Below, piece after piece: positions 45,838-60,729 of a stretch of DNA of 64,000 nt. This DNA is from Panorpa germanica (lineage: Eukaryota > Arthropoda > Insecta > Mecoptera > Panorpidae): assembly GCA_963678705.1 (NCBI GenBank), contig OY783212.1:13020001-13084000 (forward strand), given 5' to 3'. Position 1 is the first letter of the stretch. The number at the start of each line of letters is the position of its first letter. Position numbers and translations under genes: made by a program. The notes beneath the pieces were generated by a model that had not been told where the DNA came from, did no database searches, and was given only the letters and a program-made list of their open reading frames with translations.

Positions 45838-48800
45838 AATATATATATTACAAAATATAGTTCCTAAATTAAAATTCGAGTAATAAACTCGTGTAGCATA
45901 TAAAATGACTGCACTGAAATTTGGTCATGTTACCTTGACGGACTTGAATGTTCGAACTTGCATCGTTACGGGTAATTCCATTCCAAATTACCAATGAGAA
46001 AACAAATTTGGCTCAACTAGCATGTCCAACTTAGTCATGAAGGCAGGTGTCTGTCATAAATTATGTCAATGCCCATATGCCAAGTGATATTTAACGCCCA
46101 ACTCCTAGTGTCATAGTGTCTAGTAAAACTAGTGTCTGTAAAAAAAATTATTTTTCACAGTGCAGTCTTAGCCTAAGAAAGAGACGTCTAAAGTATTTTT
46201 TCGAGTAATTTCTTTACAGTCTACAATATATAAAGGGTCCCTGATAGCGGCCTAAGTGAAGTAGACCACACTAGCATAGGGCATAGTTACTAGTACATTG
46301 GATTATTTAAAAAATAATGTAATTTCGACATGTATTCGTATGTTAATTAAGCTGCCTAAATGGACATATTCATCAAGTTTTGAAACATTTGCGGCATTTT
46401 ATCAAAAAATTAAATTTCCTCAGGCTATGGATAATGAATAAGAGGTGCTATTAAAAATTAAAACCAAACAGCTGTTCTTTCATAGTAATTAAATGAAAGG
46501 CAATAAAAATATAAAACGCCTCCCAAAATAACTCACGTAGAATGAACACATGTGAAAAATAGTATGTTAATATTTCTTTAAAAATTAATTCGTCAATATC
46601 GAAGATTTATAATTAAATTATATGCAATTAGAAAAAAAGAGAAATGTTTACTTAAATGAAAAGAATAAAAAAGGGCTATATTGTTCAAAATTATGTGAAC
46701 ATTATATTACTGGAATTTCATGTTTATTATCCACATATTTTATTGCGTATATACTCGTACATTATTATATGTTAAAAACAATTTTTCATAACTATTATTT
46801 TGGCGGTATAATTTAACAGATAACATTGATTTTATGTTAAAATTATTGAACATATTTTATTATTTGTGAGAGGATTAATTATGAAAATATACCATTTAAT
46901 TATGTATAAATGATAATTTATAATGTAATTTATTAATATTATTAATAGTTGACAGGTAAAACTTGTTTACGTTTATAAAATGATTAAGTTGTAAAACGAC
47001 CAAAGTGAATGAAGGGCAACGGTTTCGGATAGTTGATTGCAATGAAAGTCATTATATCCCATTGTGATAGATTTCTTCTGCGATAAATTGCATTGCAGTG
47101 CAAAACTAGTGTAAAACCGCTGACAACATATGTATGCTCTTATAATTATGTACCACATTTAGTGGAGGGTTTCTGCTCTAAACTTTAGTCATTAATTTAC
47201 ACCTGAGTAATTATTCAGGCGTTAATATTTTTTGAAATGACTCAAAAATTTTACCGAAAAATTTTAATTGAAGTCTTAAGTCAAAATCTAGCTACCTTGA
47301 CTGGTACTAACCACTACACCACACAAGACATTTATAAAAATATTAAGGCATCAATATAAGAGTACTAAACATAAAAGTGAAATGGTTAATATAAAAACTG
47401 GTTGAAGAAACAAATTATTTAGGAATTTTAATGCATGTACGCTTGAGATCGTGCGCATTGGTCTCAGGTTTCTCATACGCGTACATATCCTTAGGCAACA
47501 ATAAGTAGTGCACCAGTTTATAAGAAATGCAATAAGGAAAATATGTCAAAATGAAATAAGGAGTGCTTTGCCTTGCATGTGTTGATTCCTCCATAAATAA
47601 GTATCTTCTTATTTTAAGGTATGGGGAATTGATGGAATACTTGAAGGGGAGTAAAATATACGTTATTATACAGTGGAATTTTTGCAAACAGATACATGAT
47701 TCACCTCTGGAAAAAAGTTCCCAAGATTATTATAAGATTATTCATATATAGATCATAATGATACAAAGAGCCGATTCAATAATTAAATATTAAAAAAAAT
47801 TAAATTTATAGATGGAATACTTTTATACTATGGAATACTATTTTTTTGAAGAATTTGTATTTGTATTTGTTGATATTTTAATCATAATTCAACAGATATT
47901 TATAATTGGAATACCGATTTTTGATAAATTAAATTAACTAAATTAGTCTTATCCCGTTTCTGTATCAGTGCAATAAATATTGCACTAGTTAATTGAGAGA
48001 AAGGGATCAGTGGAAATTTATCAGTAATTTTTTAAAAATAATTATTATAATTTTACGGTAAGTAGAGCATAATATCATTACAATTTATTTTCACAGTTGT
48101 TAGAAGCAATCAACCAGATTGATTGATTTTAAGAAATCTGTATTAAGAACTAACTATGTGTACAAGATAAAAAAAACATAAAATAATTAAAACACTTTAT
48201 GAAATAATAAATATTAATAAGGTAAAGAAATATTGAGGTTAATTTTTGTGTGCAAATCATAATTATTAACATAATTGAATTTTAAAATTAATTATAAATA
48301 ATACAAAAGGAAATAAATATGTTATTTGTACTGTTTCTTAAACAACTGTAAATTTAGTAATCGCTTAATTACAGGGTGTTTCATAAATTATATTTCAGTA
48401 CAGTAGTATATAAGGAACATATAAAATAAAATATTTATATACAACGAAAATCTAAAAAAAAAAAAAACGTAAAGAAAATTTTACGTAAAAACCTGTTTAA
48501 TGTTTTACCTATTATTTATGCAAATGTTGTACCAAATGTAAATAATGTTGTAAATAAAACCAAGCTTTACATTAAATTTATTTGTAAAGTATAATACGTT
48601 TAAATTTTAATATGCTTGGCGAATATGAATTATACTTGGAATTTAGTTTAGAATTGAGATACAAAAGACTTATTCTTTTTTAGTATGGTAGTATTTAGAA
48701 TTAGTATTTGGTATTGAACAATTTAGCGTAGTGTTTGGCAAATCTATTTACGAATACGTACCAAGAATGCATAAATAATATTTTCGGAATTGTTAGCTTA

Positions 48801-51800
48801 GCTTTCACGCGAAATCAAATGTATCAAGTCATGATTAGCCTCAACCCGTTGCTGTGCAGGAAAAATTAGGTTCGTTACTCTTTTAGTCTAGTGTTTTCTG
48901 TACAATATTAACTATATATTTTGTATAGTTAATTGCATGTATAAATTTAACTGCGTATCACAATTTTATGAACACTCTTTCTAATAATGCAATTACATTT
49001 AAATTTAATTATCTATTTGATCTTAATGAATTTTTTTTAGGTTAAACAACGTAAATTATTTCCAAAATGATGAGAAATTTAGAAATAATTATATTAGTAA
49101 ATACAAGGTCTTTGATTATGATTACTTATTAATAACAATTTAATTATATAATTATGGTTATAATAGATGCTATTGTATCATTTATGAAAACGTAAAACCG
49201 TAAGAAAACAAAAAAGACATTGGAATTCTAAGAACATTGTGATAAGAACATCTTTAGAATAAATATTGTAATATAAATGGATTAATTGTGTTAACAAAAG
49301 TCATTGAAGTTATCAGTTGAATCAAAAACTAAACGCTATTATAAAGTACGTGCTAATATATAGTTACTTAATTTATTTACTTATTATTGCGTCACGTTGG
49401 CCTATTTTTCTACAGGCAATTACCAAAGGTCAGGATTGTGATCTATAATATGTGAAAATATTGTCTAGATAATGAAATGAAAATACAATTTAAAGTACTA
49501 AATAAAACTGTAGGTTCTTTATAAAATTTTCTTTAATGCGTTTTCATACAACGTGTTGATAAAACACCATATAACATATTAAGAAAAACATACACAATGT
49601 TAACAATTTTGTTTTAAGATAGATTTGTCATAAGTGTGCATGTTCTCATATGTTTTAATAACTGTATAACATGGTTAATCAACCGGTTGCATGACATCGC
49701 GTTAAAGAAAATTGTGTAAAACAACTAAAATATTTTTGTAAAAATGCCATGAATTAGATAAGATATAATATAAAAAGATGTATTAAACAATCGGTTGTAC
49801 AAAATATCGTCACAATATCTGCGTCACGTTGCAAGAATTAGGATTGCAGGAACTCGTGTTATAGAAGGGTCTACTGTATATATTAAATACAGGCTTTATC
49901 AAATGAAAAAACACAGTAAATAGAACAAGTAAGCAATGAATCAATCAAATAAAACATGCAAACGAAGCAATGATTGTATATTTAATAACTGGGGTGAAAA
50001 ATTAATTGATTTTTTGATTTATTATTCGCTCAACGTAGAGCAAATTTAGATGACAGGTCTATATAATTGCTTAATGAACTTTTTGAATAGAAGTTCATTA
50101 GTCCAATAAAACAAAGCTTCATTCGCTTTGAATTCGATTGATTGTATTAAGCTAATTAATATTTTATTGTTGTTTTTTATCTGGAACAGATGAACTAAAT
50201 AAATTTCTTTATTAAAGAACTTCTTGAAAAGAAAGACTCCGCCAGTTATAAAAATAATGGATTTTATCGTGACTTTAATATTGCTTTAGCACTGGATTCA
50301 ATTGAAGAACAGTGACCTAAGCATCTGGAGTAAAGTGTAAGATGAAAGTAGGACAAATGTTTTATGTGTACTAAGAATTATTTATTTGTGTATTACTAAT
50401 TAATCAGTGTACCATCAGATATCTTAAGAAGCATCTTTAATAGAAAAAATTCTCGAATAAAAAATTCAGTAGAGAAAATGATTGAAGTTAGTACGGCGAT
50501 GACATTAATTATTTGTTTACAATACAAATAGAAATTACATTTACATTAATTAAAATTATGCATGTTTCATACATTAAAATGAGTTACTAATGAAGAAATA
50601 TATTACAATTGCTTATATATTTACAATATTCGTTTCTTATGACAAACCCAAACAAAACTTATAGAATATGTAAACTACCTAACCCTTGATTAGTATCAAA
50701 TACTATAAGACTATTATATATTAATAAGGTTGCATCAGAGCCGTACCGAGGAGATCCTGCGCCCCTGGCTGATCTGTCAAAAATGATGAACAAAAAAATA
50801 ACAAAAATTTCCGTGGCTTTGTGAAGAGATTCGCTTTGAACCAAAATTCGATTCTGTCAGAAATATTCTTCCTCTCCGGAAGATCATACTTTTTAATTTT
50901 TAAGAAGTGAGTGATATTTTTTGACTCACTTCGCCACTGTGTCTAGTTCATTTATATACAGTCATGATTCCTACCACGAAGTGAAGCCCCAAATAGATTT
51001 CATTTAGTCAGCTTAAGAATTAATTCAGAGCTACACATACTATTGTATTTTTTTCGGTTTCGCAAATTGTAACATGATCCGAGAAAAATCGATTAAAAAA
51101 ACACTGGAATATTGCAAGAGAAGAGAGAACTTTTTATTTTTTGTAATACCTAATACATTATAATACATTAACCGGTATATCTGACAATATTTCTGCACTA
51201 ATAATAAAATTTGAAAATACAAGATTATAAATTTATGTTAATTATTAAGTTATTACCTCGCTATAATTACCGAAGGTGTATAGCTACGATGTATTACCTA
51301 GTTTCTTACTTACTAAAATAATAAATTTAATGATTTCTCTTACTTCAATACCTATTTACAAATCTGGTAAATAAATATATTATATCTATAATTATATTTA
51401 CAATAAGTATCAACTATCATATGAAGCAACACGCAAGCTAGTCACATGTTATTAAATATAAAGATGACAAATGTCAAAGACAAACGGTGATTTATTTCTT
51501 CTGATTCATGAAGATTTAAGGCTATTACCTATAACGCGGTCAATTACACCGTTGACTTGTTGACAGATTTTTTTTTGCGGTTTTTTGTTTGTTTCTGTAC
51601 ACATAAATATTTCAAAACACGTCGAAGCTTGAAACGCAAAATATATTGTTGTTTTTGTATTCTTGTCCAATTGGTTGGCATGGAATACTAATGAGCTATG
51701 CCTATATTGACTTTTGAAATTATTTAGGATTATTGCACCACGTATAAAGAAATAACAGTTAATATATTCCACTTGTCAATGTTATAAACTAATATGATAA

Positions 51801-54732
51801 CTTGTTTATTAAGTCACTCATAATATAAAGACATTTCTAAACATTGTAATATGTTACAATTTGATAGCATTCTTAAAATTTGTTTTACAAATTTAATCAC
51901 AAAAGTAGTAAATTAAAAAATTACAATAATAATAAAGACTCATTACCTTTTATATTTAAAAAGAGCACAAGAATGTTTAAATAATACAGGTCACCACTGA
52001 ACACAGAAAAAAAAATATAACCAAAAAAATCAAACTGACAACTAGAAATACAAAATGTTATTTTAAAATGAACTTCACAAATGACAACTATTTAATTTGA
52101 TTTAAAAGTAGAGTCACAATATATTTACAAATTTTTATAGTACACTATATTTTAATTAAAACACTAATCTAGAATATTATTATTGAATATTAATTTATAA
52201 TACAATGGAATGTCTTAAAGATACTGATGCTGTATAGCCATGTGACGGTAGTAGAACGGTTATTTAGTTGGTAAAAGGAATTCAACTCAGCGGTATTATC
52301 GTATGTTCCCGTCAGCTATCGTTCATATTCGTATGCGTTGAAGAAACATTCCATAGGTGTGTGTAACATACAAGTATTATCTTTTTTTATGGTAAAATAC
52401 ATGTTTTTTTATTTAATTGAAAATTATAAAATTCTTATATAATTAATGAAAGTATATGTTTAATAATATTTAAACTATGAGTTGACAAAAAAAAATGTAA
52501 CCTATATTTTAAAATATTTGTGCTTTAATTAGGTAAATTATAATTGCGGAGTAAACTATTTTTATTCACTTGTATGTAAATTATTACAACATTACATACT
52601 ACGCATTTTAATTAAATATATATTTTAAATTAAAAATACTTCTACATAATTATTTATAGTTAAGACTCAAACCATTTTATTTTAAATTGCCTACCTGAAG
52701 CTACAGTTTTTCATGTATTTATATAAATTAAATAAATACACATTACAGCAGTAATAATTAATTAATACGTTTTAATCTAGATTACTATTAATAGGATTAC
52801 ACATCCCAAAGGGGTTATTAAAACTCATGCGTATGTACTAATTAGAGATAATTGAAGTACATTTCCTGCTTCAGCAGAGCCACGTGCTCAGTTTAATGAT
52901 TACCATCTACTAAATTCATGAGAGTCTTTTCATTCGTTCTAATGCCTGAAACATACATGCGTGTTCGAGTACGAATGATTGTACAAATACTTAGTGTTCA
53001 CAAAACAAAAATTAATTATATATATACGAATACAATCGGTAAATACCCATACACCTTTAGAGTTGGAGCAGTTGTACTAACTACTACGGTACCTATGACG
53101 TTTTAATATTAATTACTTACTAAAAATTCAAAGTCACTTTGATTATTTGTGAAAAGTGATATAAATTTTGAAATAGAAATTTTGATTTAGTTATAATTTA
53201 TAATAAATTTTTTTTCTGTGTTGTAAAAGTATTTATAGAAAAGGAGTGTGAAAAACTGTAAAAAGTAGATCAAACCTGTGTCGGTGTTACTCTCTCACGG
53301 CGTAAAAAGAGAATCGAGAAAAACTGAATCGTTAGACATTTAATTCTATTGATTAAAACAGTAGAACCAGACAACAGTTATATTTAGCTTTAATTACTGA
53401 GACAAAGTTATGCAAATAAGATTTAAATATATATTTTCATTAGAATCAACAAAATAATGTGAAATAATTAAAATAAATAAAACATTAAGAGACTTGAAGA
53501 GAAATATATTTCCATAAAAGAGTTGCTAAAATCAACTCATAAATGCCTTGAGAATATGAATAAATAAAACATAAAATTAAATAAATTTAACATGATGTTC
53601 AATTTAGCATATACTCTTAATGTTTTAAATTCATTTCAAGAAAATGCGCGACTATTTTAAATACACCGTGCATTATTAAAGGAATACATTAGTTATTATT
53701 GCTTATCCTTTTCATTTCTACGTTCGCAAGATCATACCAAAGTACATACAATAATTTATTTTGTGCTTCTTAATATGCTATAACAACTGAAATTCTACTC
53801 CTTTACTAGTATTCCTACTCACTTAACAAAAAATATTATAAAATCAACAGTGTTAATGCTTAATTATGAAGTATCCACTCTATCCAACATCCACTCTATA
53901 TATATTTGTTAACTTCAGATAAATTAATAACATGTAAAATATATAAAAAATAACGCCTGATTTAATGCAACACTTTATATAGTAATATGGACGTTGATAA
54001 AGCAGATAATCCGTAACTGGTTATGAACTTGGATTTATCTTATTTGTTTAGCAACATCATCTATTGTTTCTCAGAAGGTTACGGTAACTAATTTTCTAAA
54101 TTGTTGACCAAAATTAATAACAACCTGTAGATTGTCGTTTTAAATACATAACTTAATTAAAGGTTATGGATGATAAAATTTAAATTTTAATGGCTATAAA
54201 GTTTTTGCTGAAAGGAAGCTAGTAAACTAATTTTTGTAAAACTTTTCAACATATATAAATGTAATAACAGTTCAATACTTATTGAATATATTAGTATAAC
54301 TTTATTAAATCAATAAAAGATAAATGCTTTTCAGAGTAAAAACAAACATCCGTTGTAAAACAAAAATAGTAGTTAAAATAAAACATGTATATTAAATAGA
54401 TAAATTGCAGTATGTAGTTAAATAAATCTGTCGAACTTTATTTATAACTTATGCTATTGCAATGTAAATCGGTACATGAATACTAAACTCTTACATTAAT
54501 TGAGATACCAATTGCAAGTAGTCAGTTCAGTATTTCAAGTGACGGTACTAGATAATACACTTATGTATGTTCTCTATTTAGATTCTCGAATCTATAGCCA
54601 TACAAGCTAGAGTACATGTGTGTTGTATTTGAAAGTTCAAGTAGTAGTAGCTATATCAGGCGCACAAGATTTCTGGAATATGTAATGCAGAATTAATGTT
54701 AATTAAAATGATAATCACACTAATTAAGACTA
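45838..54732. other. about 9 kb of AT-rich DNA without a supported gene
   Basis: All open frames are short and anonymous. Slightly GC-richer blocks at 45.9-46.3 kb, 46.97-47.16 kb and 50.73-50.87 kb look like decayed repeats. The block at 50731 starts CAGAGCCGTACCGAGG and contains GCGCCCCTGG, a style of terminus seen in hAT-like elements, but no partner end was found. No RNA gene was seen. Confidence 0.5.
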
Positions 54733-55018
54733 TTAATGCTTGATGCCAGACTACCGTGATTTCGGGTTCAATTTTAGGACCAGCGCTATATTTTTTGGAT
54801 TCGCTGGTTTTATAGTCGGGAGCACATATATGACGTTAACAACATCTTATAAATTGTTCACATAGTAAGAGGTCGACAGTGATAGGTCTTAATATCGGAA
54901 ATAATATCTTCTTAATAATTTACAATAACCTAATAATCTAACATAACATATATGAGGCCATAAATACTGTCGTCGGTGGTCCTGCGTGATGGGACTTAGC
55001 ATCGGAATTTAAAAAAAA
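54733..55018 (+). repeat. SINE copy, full length
   Basis: Plus strand: GATGCCAGACTACCGTGATT, then TCGGGTTCAATTTTAGGACC (B-box-like), AGCGCTATATTTT, a middle with GACAGTGATAGGTCTTAATA TCGGAAATA, and a second tail block GATGGGACTTAGCATCGGAA before an A-run. The tail motif appears twice, so this copy may be two nested copies. Confidence 0.6.
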
Positions 55019-55319
55019 ACGACTTTCAAAATCAAGGTTATTTTCAATGTATAATTTCGTTTCGCTTTCGAGCATCTGCTATATATATTCACGGTTGATG
55101 AGGCAGGGAAAGAGGCAGGTGATGAGGTAAGTCCCCCGATTCCACAATTTATTTTCTTATGCGCTAATTAATGCTTGTCTGTAAACAAATTTTTCCACAG
55201 ATCCTGTGGACACCTCTCGACCCTACGGTGTATATTTAGTGTTAAATAATTTAAAAAAAGTTGTCATAAAAAATGATTTGTTACGTTTTATTAACGAAAT
55301 TGTATATAATTTTTCTTAA

Positions 55320-56072
55320 GGAGGTACACGACGTTAACGTAAATGATGAAAACGTTGTGAAATTTGGAGGGTCGATACAAATAGTTAAAATGGATGCTGT
55401 CTCAAAATTTTAGAGACCTAGGGTTCATAGTTTTCTTTTTATACATGATTAAAAATAGTCATTTTCCATACAAATCATAATTTTTAGCTCAATTTCACCA
55501 CATAATATAACTTTTAACTATAAAAAAATGGTGACACGGCTTTCAAAAACTAAGTGTATATAAAATAATCTTTTCTGTAACTATTGCAAAAAGAAATTGA
55601 TCAAAAGGATACCTATTTACGAAAATATTTAAATAAAACCTTTAAGAAACAGTAAATGTAGGTTATAAGCCGGCAACGTTGCAAATGCCAATTCGAGCGG
55701 GAAATTCAAAATCGTAATATATGTTATATAAAATATAACAATTTATTGGTCAAAGAACCAAATCACGCATGCGTCAACACACGTAAATTTGCAGCGTTGC
55801 AAAATTTATTATTCCTTTTTCAAAATATTTAATTTGTATTTAAATTGAATTAATATAAATTTGATATTAATTATAGGTAATTTTCAATTTATTAAACTAT
55901 TATATGCATAAAAAATCATTTTAACAAGCAAAAAGCAGTTTAATAGGGAATTGAAAAACTCATTTTCAAAGGTACAGTCCCAATATTTGCTCGTCCTTCA
56001 TGTACTTCGTATTTTGTATTTCGTATTACCGAGAGATAAACTTTTTGCATTGACGGTACGTCCTGTACCTCC
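55320..56072. mobile_element. 753-bp element flanked by TTAA, TIR GGAGGTACA(C/G)GACG
   Basis: The left end GGAGGTACACGACGTTAACG and right end (minus strand) GGAGGTACAGGACGTACC share a 14-bp inverted repeat with one mismatch, each immediately bordered by TTAA (55316-55319; 56073-56076). TTAA target duplication is the hallmark of piggyBac-type insertion. The GGAGG start is unlike the canonical CCY ends of piggyBac, so the superfamily is uncertain. No transposase is encoded. Confidence 0.75.
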
Positions 56073-56689
56073 TTAAGTATATAAGGTTTGTGTTTCCTCT
56101 CAACAATTCAATAAAAAATAATATTTGATGAATAAAGTTTTGGAATATTTGAATGTCAAGGTAACGTTTTTGTGTGCTATCATTTCATATCGGTCGATAT
56201 GAGTATAAAGTCACTGCATCCCGCACTTGACCTAGTACAGTAACCTACAAACACACCACTTGGTGCACATAAACTTATTCGATAAAGGTCAAACTGATTC
56301 AACAGATTTTATTATAGATAAAACAAAACTCTTCACAAAAGAAAGTGAGAAAATAGTTTAATTTAATTTTAATTTTTATAAAATATTTTACTTTCTGTAT
56401 TAAGTGATAATTTTCTGAAGTGTAATTACAATTAATGCTTAAAGGATTTATGTTTTATTAAAGGAGCACTGCCCTTGCACGGTAAGAACTGTGTTATGTG
56501 CAAATCAACATCTTAAAATTGAACTCATTTATTTTTTTTTCTAAAGAAACCTTTTTTCATTGTTATTGCTACAATATTTTATAAAGCAATATTTGTATAT
56601 TGATTGAATATTATATAATTGTTTTGTGTAGACTTATCATAGACCAAAATTGGTACTGGCCAAAATTAAGTGTTTTTTTCCCATTCCTT

Positions 56690-57130
56690 GCAATTGCAAA
56701 CATCAATCTACTTATTCCACTAGTTCTCGCCTTCCCGCTTTGCGTCTTCCTCGAATTCTTATACCTCTTGAATTCTCTTCCATCAGTTTCTTAGCGGGTC
56801 TGTTTTCATCCATTCTTTCTATATGTCCTAAATTGTAGCTTTCCGTTGTAATTTCCGTCACTATATTGCTTTCTCAATATCTGTCATATATTTCCATATT
56901 CATTCTTGTTTCTCCACTGCTCGATTTCAAATAATGCTTCTTCATACATTTTCTTTTCCCAAATCCGTAAGAGATCACAATCACTCTTCCTCAAAGTCCA
57001 AGTCTTCGAACCATATATAGGATACATACATCAGAATTTTTAGTTTGCATATTTTTTGTTGTTGATGCTTTCTCGAACTTCCTAGGCAAGTAGCCTTTTA
57101 TCGCCCTAATAATGTTCTGTTTCTATTTTC
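56690..57130 (-). pseudogene. decayed LINE reverse transcriptase C-terminus (RTE/CRACK-like)
   Basis: On the minus strand one frame reads YPIYGSKTWTLRKSDCDLL followed by RIWEKKM, matching the conserved LLYGSETWTL block near the end of non-LTR reverse transcriptases. Downstream, after stops and frame changes, come LGHIERMDENRPAKKLME and GIRIRGRRKAGR, the usual terminal GH..RM...R..K and GR.K.GR motifs. Several stops and frameshifts make it a dead fragment. Confidence 0.75.
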
Positions 57131-59468
57131 AACCTTAAAAAGAATGATCTGTCCATGGCCACTGCCATTTCGCTATTTGTAAACCGTTTTCAGTGGCTAT
57201 CTGCAACACTGAATTAATACATCTATAGCTTGAATGTATCATATTTATTATTATAAATTAAATATAATCAATATGAGTAGAACGGTTTTACTTAATGTGA
57301 TCCAATTATTTTAGGATCACTTAAGATTTGCTTTTGGCTAGACTGAATTTTATTAAGAATAATGATAATACGAGTATATCACGTATCAGCAGCAGGCTAA
57401 TGCTGTTACGCTACAAATATTTTAAAAAGTTTTTTTTATTAAAAAGAAATAATTTTTACTTTTTAATACACTTTGAAATTAACCATGTCTTTAATAAAAC
57501 GTAAAGTTCGGCATATAAAAATGTTGCAACCTTTTCTCAACTTGTATCAAAGTATTTAGACTTTATAGCTTTTCTTCTCCTTCTTTTCAACTTGTGTAAA
57601 ACGTTCTACGAAAAATAAGTTCTCAGAAATGTTTTTGAATATCAAAGTAGTAGACTTGGATACAGATTTTATGGATATGAATATTTGATCTGTTATTAAT
57701 ATGGATAAACCATTCTAAATTTTGTTATGTTGGAGCACTGAACGATTAAGACTTCAATAATTTCAATTCCACTTTTCCTAATGTAAGTAAGTCTATACTC
57801 GTGTTTTTTTTAATAATATTGCTGTATGTTTATAAACATTTTTCCCTTTGGTCATTGATTGTTCCTTTTTTACAACCGATGTTCTAAAAATATACACTTT
57901 CAATAGTTCTAATTCTACCATTCTACTTCAGATTTCGATGTCTTCTTTTATGTTCTAGGGCCAAATTTAGTTTTGATCGTTAATTCAAACGTATTGTTCT
58001 GGAAAGGAATTGATTTTCTATCCTTGTCTTGTTGTGGTCTAAATATTCCGTAGAATAGACAAATATAAATTATATGACAATTAACTTGGACTACTAGTAT
58101 ATGAAATAAAGAATCATCGTGTTCTTTAAACAAGAACATTCTTAGTAAATTAGAAAGGTATGTTATTAAAAACATATTTAAGAAAAATGCATAATATAAA
58201 CTTCAAATTATTTTTAATTGAGTGCAATAAATGAAAACAAAAATAATTGAAGTTGAATTTGTAGGGGTTTATATATAAAGTTGTAGATAATGTTGGCTTA
58301 AGAAACCGTAAGAATCCCTATAATTAAAAACTCTAAAAAAAATATGAAAATAATCGCAAGAATCGAAGTTTAAAAAATTTTAAAAATCATATGAAAAGAC
58401 ATTCTCAAATATGACTACTAGCTTTTTTATTTGCCGGTTAAGTTTTTGCTATATTTTTGCCAAATATTGAATAATAATTAAGAGCGCTATTTGGCACTAT
58501 GAATGCTACCATTACATTACTGTGACTTTAGGACAGGCCTGACCATAACTTCATGTAGAAGAACAGTGGAAAATAATATTACATAATCATTCATATTTTA
58601 TTTTGTTTTTGTTCACCACTTTTATAATATCAAAACTTTATGTGTTGCTCGAGACAGCTGTAATATGATGTTTGCTTGACACTGTTATGTATCTGTTGCA
58701 TATATGAAATGGTAATTCATATAAGTGAAGTGTTCAGTTTTATAGAAATAAATATGTAGTTTACATAACTATTAGCTCAGCTCCACTTGAATTCAGACAA
58801 TCAGTTCTATGTAAAAATATTAACGCGTAACAACTTTAATATGATTGTACATTAATCATAAGCTGGTACTGTTTATTTATATAAAACTTTATTAGCTATA
58901 TATGAGTTTTATGCGGTGCTTCATACGAGTCTATATACTTTCAATAGACTATTCTCTTTTTATAGTTATTTCAGCTATAAACTTACATATTATTTTAATG
59001 AGAATCTATACAATGTTTATAGTATACCTTTAATATAATCAATATAACACAGAGATTATATTTTATATTGTAATCTGTTATTAGTAAATATAATTAAAAT
59101 ACTTAAAACTTTTGGTATTAATTATTAAACCGAATAAAATCACATGGAACATTACGAAAATTAATAGACTGTCAGACATTGAAACAAAATGATTGACGTA
59201 TGAGACCATAATGAACCTGTCAAGTTGAAATTAGCTTAAGTATTAATTGTTGTCATCTGTCATTATCTATAACGTAACATAGAATAATTATAACAGTGTC
59301 TGAAACATTCATTTACGGTCTAGTATATAAATATTTGACTTTGGAATTTAAAGTGAATATTTTTTGGAAATCGCAAGTATATATAGTAAGGCTAGGGTCC
59401 TTTTGTAACTAATTATTGTTTGTTGAATTTACCTTGCTGCTGCATTGTTTTTTGCGCTTTAATATTTT
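57131..59468. other. AT-rich sequence without a supported gene
   Basis: Only short anonymous frames. A minus frame at 57948-58175 lacks any recognisable feature. No repeat boundaries were seen. Confidence 0.5.
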
Positions 59469-59515
59469 TGAATTCTAGCCCCAGACCAGCGGTATATTTT
59501 CAGTGTTAATATACA
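59469..59515 (+). repeat. SINE head fragment
   Basis: TTGAATTCTAGCCCCAGACC then AGCGGTATATTTTCAGTG matches the head of the 54.7 kb SINE (GGTTCAATTTTAGGACCAGCGCTATATTTT). The tail is not found. Confidence 0.4.
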
Positions 59516-59808
59516 TGTGAACTAATTTTCAGTGTTTTTTTTAATTTATGATATAAATAAAGCCTACTATATGTATATTGACGTTTTTATTATTCTTAAA
59601 TATCATAAAATTGACAGAGTTTGAATTTTAATTTTGCCGCTTCTCTTAGCTCTGCGTATGACGTCACTGAAGAAATAAGTACATGAGATTATTTTTCCTT
59701 TTCCCAAGCATCGTAATTTAAAACTATATCTGATACACGGTATAGCTGTTAGTAGTAAATGACGTGAAACACACGCAGTCTTATGCGTCTCAGTTATAAT
59801 ATTGCGAC

Positions 59809-59903
59809 TTATTAAATATAATTAAACATTTGAGACACTAGCAGCAAACTATATTTATATATAGTACAATTTTATAGAAATTAAAACGTGGTTGACAAGC
59901 TTA
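59809..59903 (-). mobile_element. MITE copy 3, decayed right end
   Basis: TTATTAAATATAATTAAACA, CATTTGAG, CTAG, CAAACT and ATATAGTACAATTTTATAGA follow in the same order as in 35361-35977 near its right end. The terminal GACAAGCTT is an eroded form of GACACAAGCCC. Confidence 0.55.
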
Positions 59904-60729
59904 TGGTTATCAGAATTATATAATTTAACTATGTGTCATAATGATAAAACTGAGACAGCGGTGTAGTTTACATATATTGGGTCACGTCACCATATTATAT
60001 ACTGCGAAATAAGCCGATGGTAAGTAATACAAAATAACTCGTAGGGGAGATGTATAAGATGTGCTACTCCATCTTGTTGGAACCATATTTTTTGGTTATC
60101 AACAAAATATGGGATTGACATGCTTTTCTGCAGTGAAGTAATTAATTTCGGAACTATCCCTTGGGTAGTATTGTCTATCAGCTCAACCTTCTAAACACAT
60201 TTATGTTGCATTTGCAATTATAAATCTTTGCATAAATCTTTGTGTTATTAGGTTGTAAATTAGTGTTTTCTATGAAATTAATCAGCCTACCAAAATATAA
60301 TCAAGACCACTTATACATAATACATTATATGAAAGCAATTACTCCAATCAATAAAAACAGATACATAATACAGTTTTGCTCGTATTTTCCTTGAAATATT
60401 TATTTTCATCGTATTCCATTTATCCAATTCTTCTTATGATACTATTTCAGGTTTACTAATTCATAAAGATTACTTAGTAAATCCAATTCAACGTCTTCAG
60501 CTAAATATTTAATGTCTTAAACCTATTAGTGTCTATAAAAAATCTCATAAAGATTATCTCTGTTACGTTTTATATGTTTTTATTTGAGTGGAACAAAAGT
60601 TTCTTATATTTGTAACTGTCTTAGCCATTAGTGGAAAGCGAACTGCCAAACGAAATGACATCAACTAATCTGGGAATTATATCAAATTATTTAACGGTAC
60701 ATAACGGTATCATATCTGGTAGTAAATTT

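Noticed and set aside
50659..50844. 61-codon minus-strand ORF
   Set aside because: Falls in a decayed repeat-like block with a hAT-style edge; no recognisable protein.
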